Assembly (NCBI GenBank): GCA_002296055.1 | Contig: DBHE01000271.1 | Coordinates: forward strand, 19,700 to 29,918 | Reading direction: 5' to 3' | Length of the DNA: 10,219 nucleotides | From: Pseudomonadaceae bacterium UBA836 | GTDB taxonomy: Bacteria; Pseudomonadota; Gammaproteobacteria; Pseudomonadales; Pseudomonadaceae | Shown here: one piece after another, positions 1-6,048 of the stretch | Layout: every line of letters starts with the position of its first letter | Position numbering within the stretch: position 1 is the stretch's first letter | Position numbers and translations under genes: made by a program | Notes under the pieces: model-generated | Told to the model about the DNA's origin: nothing | What the model saw: the letters and a program-made list of their open reading frames with translations, nothing else | Database searches by the model: none

Positions 1-683
1 ATGTCGCCGCCCACGGTATCCACCGCGCCAGCCCACTGCTCCTTGAGCAGCATCTTGTCCTTGCCGCTTTCCAGCGCGGTACGGTCAACAATCTGACTGG
101 CGCCCAGGCGCTTGAGCATGTCCGCCTGCAGCGCCTTGCCGGTAGCCGCAGCCACCTCATAGCCCAGGCTCGACAGCATGGCCACAGCAATACTGCCCAC
201 CCCTCCAGTCGCGCCAGTTACCAGTACTGGACCCTGACCCGGAGTGAGACCTGCCTGCTCCAACTTGTCGATACACAGGGCCGCCGTTAGGCCGGCAGTG
301 CCCAATACCATGCTGTCGCGCAGCGACAGCCCCTCAGGGCGCTTGATGACCCAGCCCGCCGGCACTCGAATGTATTGGCCAAAGCCACCCGCCGTGCCCA
401 TGCCCAGGTCATAGCCGGTCACAATCACCTCATCTCCGGCAACCAGCTCGGGTACCGAGCTGGCTTCAACCACACCCGCCGCGTCAATGCCCGGAGTGTG
501 CGGATAATTGCGGGTAACACCCTTGTTGCCGCTGGCAGACAGGCCATCCTTGTAGTTAAGCGAGGAGTAGCGCACGCGAATCAGCACGTCGCCCTCTGGC
601 AGGTCATCCACGTGCCGCTGCTGCACTGCCGAGACGTAGCGTCCGTCCTGTTCAGATACCACCAACGCCTTGAATTCAGACAT
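1..683 (-). CDS. acuI: Acrylyl-CoA reductase / YhdH-family NADPH oxidoreductase, C-terminus cut by window edge
   Basis: Medium-chain dehydrogenase/reductase of the YhdH/AcuI family. Known members reduce acrylyl-CoA to propionyl-CoA with NADPH in the cytoplasm and lack the catalytic zinc of classical alcohol dehydrogenases. I translated the minus strand by hand: 227 complete codons are present of a usual length near 325. Family landmarks are the N-terminus MSEFKALVV, SSLNYKDGL at residues 40-48, PGIDAAG at 64-70, the segment GTAGLTAALCI at 128-138, and the Rossmann motif VTGATGGVGS at 155-164. WAGAVDTVGGD near the cut also matches E. coli YhdH as I remember it. The ATG at 683 has AGGAG five bases upstream, and that site overlaps the sohB stop. 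The gene follows sohB by 8 nt, so the two are probably co-transcribed. The last third of the protein is not visible. The family is secure; the physiological substrate is inferred. Confidence 0.93.
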   Translation of the reverse strand, partial: MSEFKALVVSEQDGRYVSAVQQRHVDDLPEGDVLIRVRYSSLNYKDGLSASGNKGVTRNYPHTPGIDAAGVVEASSVPELVAGDEVIVTGYDLGMGTAGGFGQYIRVPAGWVIKRPEGLSLRDSMVLGTAGLTAALCIDKLEQAGLTPGQGPVLVTGATGGVGSIAVAMLSSLGYEVAAATGKALQADMLKRLGASQIVDRTALESGKDKMLLKEQWAGAVDTVGGD

Positions 684-691
684 GTTTACTC

Positions 692-1717
692 CTACCAGAA
701 TCGTTGATTGTTAAAGCGCGACGCCCAGGTCAGTAGAACCTTGTCTGCGGCGTGTGCGAGGCCACCTGAGAGGCGGTCTTGCAGCCGTTTGCGCTGCTCG
801 AAGTGCACTTCAAACACCTCCGCCTGCCGAACGCGCTCGCACAGGTACTGGTCACTGGTCTTGATCTCGTCGGCCAAGCCACGCTCCAGTGCCTCGCTAC
901 CAAACCAGACTTCACCAGTGGCAACCGCCTCGATATCGAGACTCGGCCGATAACGGGCGACAAAGTCTTTGAACAGGCGGTGAATGTTTTCCAGATCTTC
1001 CTGAAACTTCTCCCGCCCCTTGTCGCTGTTCTCGCCAAAGATAGTCAATGTGCGCTTGTATTCGCCAGCCGTCAGCATTTCAAAATCAATGTCGTGTTTT
1101 TTCAGCAGTCGATGCACGTTGGGCAATTGAGCCACCACGCCAATCGAACCCAGCATGGCAAAAGGCGCCGCCAGCACCCGATCGGCGATGCAGGCCATCA
1201 TATAGCCGCCGCTGGCGGCCACTTTGTCCACCGAGATGGTCAACGGAATCCCCGCATCACGCACCCGTACCAGCTGCGAGGCCGCAAGACCGTAGGCGTG
1301 CACCATGCCACCACCGCTTTCCAGCCGCACCAGCACCTCATCCTGCGGACGGGCCAATTCCAGCAAGGCACTAACCTCATGGCGCAGGTTGTCCAGCGCG
1401 CTGGCCTTGATATCGCCGTGGAAATTGAGCACATACACCCTGCCCTGTTCATCGGCCTGAGCATCCTTACTGCGCGTTTTTTCCTGTTGCTTGCGAGCCT
1501 TGAGCTGCGCCTTGCGAGCCTGCTTGCTGAGCACCAGGTCGCTCAACTGGTCCTGCATGCGCTGGAAACGCTCGTTCAGACGCGTCACCTGTAAACTGCC
1601 CTCGGCCCGCCGGCCACGCCCCTTGCTGGCGGCAATCAGCACCAGCAACACCGCGACCACCAGCAGCACCGTCAGTGCCTTAGCCAAGAAAAAGACATAC
1701 TGATCAAACCATTCCAC
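692..1717 (-). CDS. sohB: Inner-membrane serine peptidase SohB (S49 family)
   Basis: 341-aa S49 peptidase related to signal peptide peptidase SppA. Members use a Ser-Lys dyad at the membrane; in E. coli, extra SohB suppresses loss of the periplasmic protease DegP. Residues about 11-30 form one transmembrane helix. A charged, probably coiled segment follows (about 45-90), then the peptidase core. The predicted nucleophile is Ser169 in VAASGGYMMAC, and Lys221 in GEYKR lies 52 residues further on, as expected for the general-base lysine. LESGGGMVHAYG at 132-143 and the GSIGVV segment at 190-195 are also typical. The start codon is GTG at 1717: GGAG sits six bases upstream, and the nearby ATG triplets are out of frame. 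The protein length matches the SohB family. It heads the leftward unit with acuI; I see no metabolic reason for that pairing. Confidence 0.95.
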   Translation of the reverse strand: MEWFDQYVFFLAKALTVLLVVAVLLVLIAASKGRGRRAEGSLQVTRLNERFQRMQDQLSDLVLSKQARKAQLKARKQQEKTRSKDAQADEQGRVYVLNFHGDIKASALDNLRHEVSALLELARPQDEVLVRLESGGGMVHAYGLAASQLVRVRDAGIPLTISVDKVAASGGYMMACIADRVLAAPFAMLGSIGVVAQLPNVHRLLKKHDIDFEMLTAGEYKRTLTIFGENSDKGREKFQEDLENIHRLFKDFVARYRPSLDIEAVATGEVWFGSEALERGLADEIKTSDQYLCERVRQAEVFEVHFEQRKRLQDRLSGGLAHAADKVLLTWASRFNNQRFW

Positions 1718-1721
1718 AGCG

Positions 1722-1727
1722 CTCTCC
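1722..1727 (-). promoter_or_regulatory. Shine-Dalgarno site fixing the GTG start of sohB
   Basis: Read on the minus strand this is GGAGAG, with its GGAG core six bases before the GTG at 1717. It supports the GTG as the real start, because no in-frame ATG lies close by. Confidence reflects the good match and spacing only. Confidence 0.7.
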
Positions 1728-1827
1728 AGTTTCCATATCTACCGCGTTGACGATCAAGCATACAGTAAGGAATGCGGCGCAGGCGCTGGCCCTGCGCGCA
1801 AAATTCAAACGCTCGTATGATTTTCTG

Positions 1828-1857
1828 TTGACAGCCCCGACAGCTCAAGCCTAACCT
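1828..1857 (+). promoter_or_regulatory. Candidate sigma-70 promoter for the histidine-phosphatase/SCP2 unit
   Basis: A perfect -35 hexamer TTGACA lies at 1828-1833 in the 171-bp divergent spacer between sohB and the rightward phosphatase gene. The -10 region is weak: with a 16-18 base spacer the best hexamers (around 1850-1857) match only three of six consensus bases. Transcription would start near 1863, leaving a leader of about 25 bases. The rest of the spacer (1718-1827) shows no hairpin or operator that I can support. I saw no convincing sohB promoter on the other strand, only a TATGCT -10-like hexamer. Confidence 0.35.
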
Positions 1858-1888
1858 CAGTGCACAACAACTAACCGGACGGCGGATT

Positions 1889-2593
1889 GTGGGCAGTATC
1901 TACCTGATCAGACATGGGCAGGCGTCACTTGGCGCTGCCAACTATGACGAACTGTCGCCGCTCGGAGTGCGTCAGTCCCAGCTGTGCGGGGAGTTCCTGC
2001 ACCGCAGTGGCCTGCGCCTCAATGCCTGTTATGCCGGCGATCTTCGCCGCCAGATCGATACCGCACGCCACTGTCTGGCAGGTATGCGTCAGCCCGAAAC
2101 CGAGATTCAAATCGACCCGGCATTTAACGAGTACCACTCGGATCAGGTCATGGCCGCTTACCTGCCAAAGGTCCGTGAACAGATCGCCGATACCGACTAC
2201 TACTTGGCCAACGCTGGCCAGTACCGCAAGGAATTTCAGCGCATTTTCAGCCTGGCTGTAACCCTGTGGATCACCGATGATAATCCGCCGCAGGGCTGCC
2301 CCAGTTGGCAAAACTACGTCGACCAGGTCGCAGGCGGCCTGCAGCGCGTGATGGCTGCCAACAACGGCAGCGGCCAGAATATCGCCATATTTGCCTCAGG
2401 CGGCACCATCACCGCCGCCGTGCAACTGATCACGCAAATGCCAGCCACCAGCGCCTTTGAGCTGAACTGGCAAATCGTGAATACCTCTGTCAGCAGACTG
2501 CAGTACCGGGCAGACAAGCTGAGCCTGGCGGCCTTCAATGGCCAGGCTCATCTGGACATTCACCAGCGCCCGGAATGGATCAGCTACAGGTAA
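1889..2593 (+). CDS. Histidine-phosphatase superfamily protein lacking the second catalytic His
   Basis: 234-aa protein of the branch-1 histidine phosphatase (phosphoglycerate-mutase-like) superfamily, probably cytoplasmic. The phospho-acceptor motif LIRHGQ is at residues 6-11, with His9 the expected phosphohistidine. DLRRQIDTA at 51-59 fits the second arginine motif, and Glu81 in FNEYHSD may be the acid residue. The usual second histidine, in a motif like (T/S)HGG, is replaced: the sequence reads FASGGTI at 168-174, with Ser170 at the His position. The N-terminus and RHG distance support the GTG start at 1889, although the ribosome site is poor (GGCGG only three bases away). The gene is followed after 50 bases by the SCP2-domain gene, so the two are likely co-transcribed. 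Family membership is clear. Substrate is unknown, and weak or altered catalysis is an inference from the substitution. Confidence 0.88.
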   Translation: MGSIYLIRHGQASLGAANYDELSPLGVRQSQLCGEFLHRSGLRLNACYAGDLRRQIDTARHCLAGMRQPETEIQIDPAFNEYHSDQVMAAYLPKVREQIADTDYYLANAGQYRKEFQRIFSLAVTLWITDDNPPQGCPSWQNYVDQVAGGLQRVMAANNGSGQNIAIFASGGTITAAVQLITQMPATSAFELNWQIVNTSVSRLQYRADKLSLAAFNGQAHLDIHQRPEWISYR

Positions 2594-2643
2594 CCGCGAC
2601 GGCGCATCCCGCACCGTCACCTTAATCAGCATAGGAACGACCG

Positions 2644-2958
2644 ATGACTACCGTTGCAGAAATCACCAGCCAAATGGAATCCAAGTTCAACTCAGCCGCT
2701 GCAGCCGGTCTGGATCTGGTATTCCAGTTCAACATCACTGACGACGAAAACTTCAACGTTACCGTCAAGGATGGCACCTGCGCACTGGCTCAGGGCGAAG
2801 CAGCCGATCCGAACGTGACCCTGATCATGGACAAGGAAACCCTGGTAGGCGTCATGACCGGCGAAACCGACGGCATGCAAGCCTTCATGGGCGGCAAGCT
2901 GCGCGCTGAAGGCGACATGATGCTGGCACTCAAGCTGGGCGAACTGTTCCCGGCCTGA
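2644..2958 (+). CDS. Stand-alone SCP2 sterol-carrier-domain protein
   Basis: 104-aa protein covering essentially a single SCP2 sterol-binding domain and little else. In the family this fold makes a hydrophobic tunnel that binds fatty acyl-CoAs, phospholipids or sterols. In the sequence, an N-terminal helix (about 4-18) is followed by beta strands (VFQFNIT near 26-32, NFNVTVKDG near 36-44). A stretch with the typical pattern follows: DPNVTLIMDKETLVGVMTG at 55-73, then MQAFMGGKLRAEGDMMLALKL at 78-98. There is no signal peptide or membrane segment, so a cytoplasmic carrier is expected. AGGA about nine bases before the ATG supports the start. It follows the phosphatase gene by 50 bases. Bacterial members have no firmly established ligand, so the acyl-lipid role is inferred from family and from the acyl-CoA enzymes nearby. 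Confidence 0.9.
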   Translation: MTTVAEITSQMESKFNSAAAAGLDLVFQFNITDDENFNVTVKDGTCALAQGEAADPNVTLIMDKETLVGVMTGETDGMQAFMGGKLRAEGDMMLALKLGELFPA

Positions 2959-2968
2959 GCCAGTTAGC

Positions 2969-2998
2969 CAGAAGGAGCGTCGCCAGGCGCTCCTTCTG
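2969..2998 (+). terminator. Hairpin after the SCP2 gene, possible terminator
   Basis: An 11-bp perfect inverted repeat (2969-2979 with 2988-2998, arms containing AGAAGGAGCG) closes an 8-base loop ten bases after the SCP2 stop. The stem is GC-rich and well placed to end the phosphatase/SCP2 transcript, but no T-run follows. It could be a weak or factor-assisted terminator or an mRNA 3'-end stabiliser. Confidence 0.55.
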
Positions 2999-3149
2999 CA
3001 CCGTAATCAGGCAGCCTGTCGATCAACGCGCCCAACAACTGCGCACGCAACACTCCCCTTCCTCCTTACCTCTCCAAAAAACAGACATAACTTTCTGATT
3101 TTATTGAACAACCGGATAAAGGCATGCGACTTGCTTTAGCTTATACCAT

Positions 3150-3172
3150 CTTGTATCCAAGACGGTATCCAA
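3150..3172 (+). promoter_or_regulatory. Possible GntR-like operator just upstream of the allophanate hydrolase gene
   Basis: CTTGTATCCAAG at 3150-3161 is one symmetric base change away from the palindrome TTGTATACAA, a core seen for FadR-subfamily GntR regulators. The half GTATCCAA is repeated at 3165-3172, twelve bases on, ending four bases before the ATG. A -10-like TATACC (3142-3147) lies just upstream with no good -35. The rest of the 2999-3149 spacer is partly AT-rich (about 3075-3120) and includes TTGAAC at 3104-3109, but no complete promoter can be assigned. No regulator gene is visible in the window, so this is a pattern-based guess. Confidence 0.25.
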
Positions 3173-3176
3173 CACT

Positions 3177-4982
3177 ATGAGCAACGGCACCACCGGTTTC
3201 ACCCTCAGCCAATGGCAACAAGCCTACCAACAACCAGGCGTCACCCCCGATAGCCTGCTGCCAGCACTGCGTGCTCAGCTTAGCGAAGCAGACAATGCCT
3301 GGATTACCCTCGCCAGCCCGGAGCAGCTGAACAGTCAGCTGGAAGCGCTAGCAGCGCAGTTGGCTGACGCAGAGGGTGACCTGACGGCACTCCCCCTGTA
3401 CGGCGTCCCGTTCGCCATCAAGGACAATATCGACGCGGCCGGCTGGCAAACCACTGCCGCCTGCCCGGCGTTTGCCCATGAGGTCGATGCTGACGCCACC
3501 GTCGTCGCCCGCCTGCGCGCCGCAGGCGCCGTTCTGATCGGCAAGACCAACCTGGATCAGTTCGCCACCGGGTTGGTTGGCACTCGCTCGCCCTACGGCG
3601 CCGTTTCCAACAGCTTCAACCCGGATTACGTCAGCGGTGGCTCCAGTTCCGGCTCGGCCAGCGTAGTCGCACGTGGTCTCGTGCCCTTCGCCTTGGGCAC
3701 CGACACCGCCGGTTCCGGTCGAGTACCCGCCGGCTTCAACAATATCGTTGGCCTCAAGCCCACCCGTGGCTGGCTGTCGAACCACGGCTTGCTCCCTGCC
3801 TGCCGCACTCTGGATTGCATTTCCGTCTTCGCGCTGACCGTGGAAGACGCGGAACAGGTAGCGGGTATCGCCGGCGGCTTTGATGCTGCCGACCCTTACA
3901 GCCGCAGCAACCCTGGCAGCGCACCAGTGGTTATCGCGCAAACTCCGCGCCTGGCCATTGCCAGCAACCCCGAGTTCCACGGCGACGACCAGATGCAGGC
4001 GGCCTACGAGGCGGCGCTGCAGCAGTGGCGCGCCATGGGCGCCGAGCTCTGCGAGATCGACTTTGCCCCCTTTGCCGAATTGGCAGCGCAACTCTACCAG
4101 GGCTCCTGGGTGGCCGAGCGCACTGTTGCCGTAGAGGGCGTCAACCCGGATGACATGGACCCGGTGGTTCGTGGCATTACCGCCGGCGGCGATCAGTACA
4201 GCGCCTGCGACGCTTACCGCGCGGAATACACCAGGGCTGAACTATCGCGCCGCATCAACCTGCTGCTGGCCGACTTTGATGCCCTGCTAGTACCCACCTC
4301 ACCGACCATTCGTCGTATCAGCGAAATGCAGGATGAGCCGGTTCTCTACAACAGCCAGTTTGGCACCTACACCAATTTCACCAACCTCGCGGACCTGAGC
4401 GCACTGGCATTACCCGCCGGATTCCGCGCCGACGGCTTGCCGGCCGGCGTGACCCTGATCGCACCAGCCTGGCACGACTATGCCCTGACCAGCCTGGGCA
4501 AGCGTTGGCAGCACAGCCAGGCACTCCCCTTGGGCGCCACTGCTCGCCCCTGCCCGCCCCCCTCCGGCAACAACCCACGCGCTCCAGGCTCGGTACGCGT
4601 TGCAGTGGTGGGCGCCCACCTGACTGGCATGCCGCTCAACTTCCAGCTCACCAGCCGCGATGCATGCCTGGTTGAGCAGACCCTGACCTGCGCCGACTAC
4701 CGTCTGTATGCGCTACCCGGTACGGTCCCGCCCAAACCCGGGCTGGCACGCGTCAACGAAGACGGCGCGCAGATCATCGTCGAGCTATGGGATGTGCCGC
4801 TTGCCCGCTTTGGTGAGTTTGTCGCCGAAATACCGCCGCCGCTGGGTATCGGTAATCTGCAGCTGGCCGATGGCCGCTGGGTGAAGGGCTTTATCTGCGA
4901 ACCCGCCGCCCTGCCTGGCGCGCGGGACATTACCGGCTTTGGCGGCTGGCGCGCCTTTATCGCTAGCCAGAACGCCTCCTAG
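3177..4982 (+). CDS. atzF: Allophanate hydrolase, two-domain AtzF type
   Basis: 601-aa cytoplasmic enzyme that converts allophanate (urea-1-carboxylate) to ammonia and CO2, the last step of ATP-dependent urea breakdown and of s-triazine or carboxyguanidine routes. Residues about 20-440 are an amidase-signature domain. The Ser-cisSer-Lys triad is visible: Lys82 (FAIKDNID), Ser156 (GGSSSGSA) and Ser180 (GTDTAGSGR). The spacings of 74 and 24 equal those I recall for AtzF (Lys91, Ser165, Ser189). Residues about 472-597 form the AtzF C-terminal domain, with VVGAHLTGMPLNFQL at 477-491; in the yeast enzyme this domain handles the decarboxylated intermediate. Length is near the family's roughly 600 aa, so the gene looks intact. 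The ATG at 3177 has no clear Shine-Dalgarno site. No urea carboxylase, transporter or deiminase lies beside it, which is unusual. It stands between an SCP2 gene and an SDR gene, with hairpins on both sides. Confidence 0.93.
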   Translation: MSNGTTGFTLSQWQQAYQQPGVTPDSLLPALRAQLSEADNAWITLASPEQLNSQLEALAAQLADAEGDLTALPLYGVPFAIKDNIDAAGWQTTAACPAFAHEVDADATVVARLRAAGAVLIGKTNLDQFATGLVGTRSPYGAVSNSFNPDYVSGGSSSGSASVVARGLVPFALGTDTAGSGRVPAGFNNIVGLKPTRGWLSNHGLLPACRTLDCISVFALTVEDAEQVAGIAGGFDAADPYSRSNPGSAPVVIAQTPRLAIASNPEFHGDDQMQAAYEAALQQWRAMGAELCEIDFAPFAELAAQLYQGSWVAERTVAVEGVNPDDMDPVVRGITAGGDQYSACDAYRAEYTRAELSRRINLLLADFDALLVPTSPTIRRISEMQDEPVLYNSQFGTYTNFTNLADLSALALPAGFRADGLPAGVTLIAPAWHDYALTSLGKRWQHSQALPLGATARPCPPPSGNNPRAPGSVRVAVVGAHLTGMPLNFQLTSRDACLVEQTLTCADYRLYALPGTVPPKPGLARVNEDGAQIIVELWDVPLARFGEFVAEIPPPLGIGNLQLADGRWVKGFICEPAALPGARDITGFGGWRAFIASQNAS

Positions 4983-4990
4983 CCCCCTCC

Positions 4991-5021
4991 GACCGCCCGC
5001 CGCGCTCAGCAGCGGGCGGTC
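4991..5021 (+). terminator. GC-rich hairpin after the allophanate hydrolase gene
   Basis: Perfect 10-bp arms GACCGCCCGC (4991-5000) and GCGGGCGGTC (5012-5021) enclose an 11-base loop, starting eight bases after the stop codon. No T-run follows. It may act as a terminator or mRNA end-stabiliser. A single-copy REP-like palindrome is an alternative I cannot exclude from one window. Confidence 0.5.
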
Positions 5022-5075
5022 CATTGATACAGCCAATGCACCGGCAACACCCGGTCTGATCCTTCGGCGCTTTTC

Positions 5076-5104
5076 TTGTCCCGCTCCGTGCGCTGCTTTA
5101 GATT
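5076..5104 (+). promoter_or_regulatory. Candidate sigma-70 promoter for the SDR gene
   Basis: TTGTCC (5076-5081) and TAGATT (5099-5104) each match four of six consensus bases and are separated by exactly 17 bases. Transcription would begin near 5111, about 100 bases before the SDR start, giving a longish leader. The position downstream of a hairpin suggests the SDR gene is transcribed separately from the allophanate hydrolase gene. I see nothing else supportable in the 4983-5209 spacer. Confidence 0.45.
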
Positions 5105-5197
5105 AGGCGGCTATGTCGCCCTGCCTGCTGTGCTCGGTTTACCGTGTACACCATGCGGCATCCAATCAGCGCCTCTGCAAGGGGCCAGAACGAGATC

Positions 5198-5202
5198 AAG
5201 GA
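5198..5202 (+). promoter_or_regulatory. Shine-Dalgarno site deciding the SDR start
   Basis: AAGGA seven bases before the ATG at 5210. It favours this start over the in-frame ATG at 5144, which would add 22 residues not expected before the first beta strand of an SDR. Confidence 0.75.
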
Positions 5203-5209
5203 TCAAGCC

Positions 5210-5977
5210 ATGCAAAAGACCCAACTGTTCGACCTCGACGGCAAAGTAGCTCTGGTAACCGGCGCCAGCCGTGGCATCGGTGAAGCCATCGCCAAGCTGC
5301 TGGCCCAACAGGGCGCGCACGTCATCATCTCCAGCCGCAAGATCGAAGACTGCCAGGCTGTTGCTGATGCCATCGTTGCCGCCGGCGGCAAGGCGTCTGC
5401 CCACGCGTGCCACATTGGTGACATGGATCAGATCGTCGCCACCGTTGCCGCCATCGAAGAGCAGTTCGGCAAGCTGGACATCCTGGTCAACAACGCTGCC
5501 GCCAACCCCTACTTCGGCAATGTACTGGATACCGACCTTGGCGCCTTCCAGAAGACCGTTGACGTCAACATCCGCGGCTACTTCTTCATGTCGGTCGAAG
5601 CCGGCAAGCTGATGCGCAAGCACGGTGGCGGCAACATCCTGAACGTCGCCTCGGTCAACGGCGTGGTGCCAGGCCAACTGCAGGGCATCTACTCCATCAC
5701 CAAGGCAGCGGTCATCAACATGACCAAAGTGTTCGCCAAGGAAACCGCACAGTTCGGTATTCGCTGCAACGCCCTGCTGCCGGGTCTGACCGACACCAAG
5801 TTCGCTTCAGCGCTGACCACCAACGACGCTATCCTCAAGCCCGCACTCGAGCGTATCCCGCTGGCCCGCGCAGCTGACCCGTCAGAAATGGCCGGTACCG
5901 TGCTGTATCTGGTGAGCGAAGCCTCCAGCTACACCACCGGCGCTGCCATCAACGTCGACGGTGGCATGCTGTCCTAA
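5210..5977 (+). CDS. SDR-family NAD(P)-dependent oxidoreductase
   Basis: 255-aa classical short-chain dehydrogenase/reductase, cytoplasmic and probably tetrameric as is usual in the family. The cofactor motif TGASRGIG spans residues 17-24, NNAA is at 94-97, and the catalytic tetrad is Asn120, Ser148, Tyr161 and Lys165 (YSITK). Basic residues after beta-2 (SSRK at 41-44) suggest NADP(H) preference. The C-terminal GAAINVDGGM (244-253) is typical. It resembles FabG and DHRS4-type reductases; the natural carbonyl or alcohol substrate cannot be read from the sequence. The start at 5210 rests on AAGGA seven bases upstream and on usual SDR length. It is apparently transcribed from its own promoter and ends at a strong terminator. 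Neighbouring acyl-CoA and SCP2 genes make a 3-ketoacyl or lipid-derived substrate plausible, but that is inference. Confidence 0.92.
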   Translation: MQKTQLFDLDGKVALVTGASRGIGEAIAKLLAQQGAHVIISSRKIEDCQAVADAIVAAGGKASAHACHIGDMDQIVATVAAIEEQFGKLDILVNNAAANPYFGNVLDTDLGAFQKTVDVNIRGYFFMSVEAGKLMRKHGGGNILNVASVNGVVPGQLQGIYSITKAAVINMTKVFAKETAQFGIRCNALLPGLTDTKFASALTTNDAILKPALERIPLARAADPSEMAGTVLYLVSEASSYTTGAAINVDGGMLS

Positions 5978-5988
5978 GCACCTGCTAC

Positions 5989-6025
5989 AACAAAAAAGGC
6001 TGCCCGAGGGCAGCCTTTTTTGTTT
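5989..6025. terminator. Bidirectional rho-independent terminator between convergent genes
   Basis: A GGCTGCC/GGCAGCC stem (5998-6004 and 6009-6015) with a CGAG tetraloop is flanked by a six-A run on the left and a six-T run on the right; these also pair, and three more pairs follow. Read on either strand it gives a GC stem followed by a U-tract. It can therefore end both the rightward SDR transcript and the leftward nudC-operon transcript, whose last gene stops at 6049. Confidence 0.92.
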
Positions 6026-6048
6026 ACTGGCTTATGACTTTCGCCAGC

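Noticed and set aside
779..1594. 271-codon plus-strand open frame opposite sohB
   Set aside because: Antisense shadow of a well-supported S49 peptidase gene. Its His/Gln-rich composition is typical of the reverse complement of GC-rich coding DNA, and there is no ribosome site or family motif.
3348..4091. 247-codon minus-strand open frame opposite atzF
   Set aside because: It lies wholly within the amidase-signature coding region, has no recognisable domain, and has a low-complexity Gly/Ala/Val composition.
4991..5021. Hairpin considered as part of a REP/BIME or mobile-element end
   Set aside because: Only one copy is visible, with no target duplication or transposase; a 3'-end hairpin is simpler.
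5144..5209. 22-residue N-terminal extension of the SDR from an ATG at 5144
   Set aside because: AAGGA is positioned for the ATG at 5210, and SDR proteins start only a few residues before the first beta strand.
5111..5677. 188-codon minus-strand open frame opposite the SDR gene
   Set aside because: Opposite a gene with all SDR motifs; no motif or ribosome site of its own.
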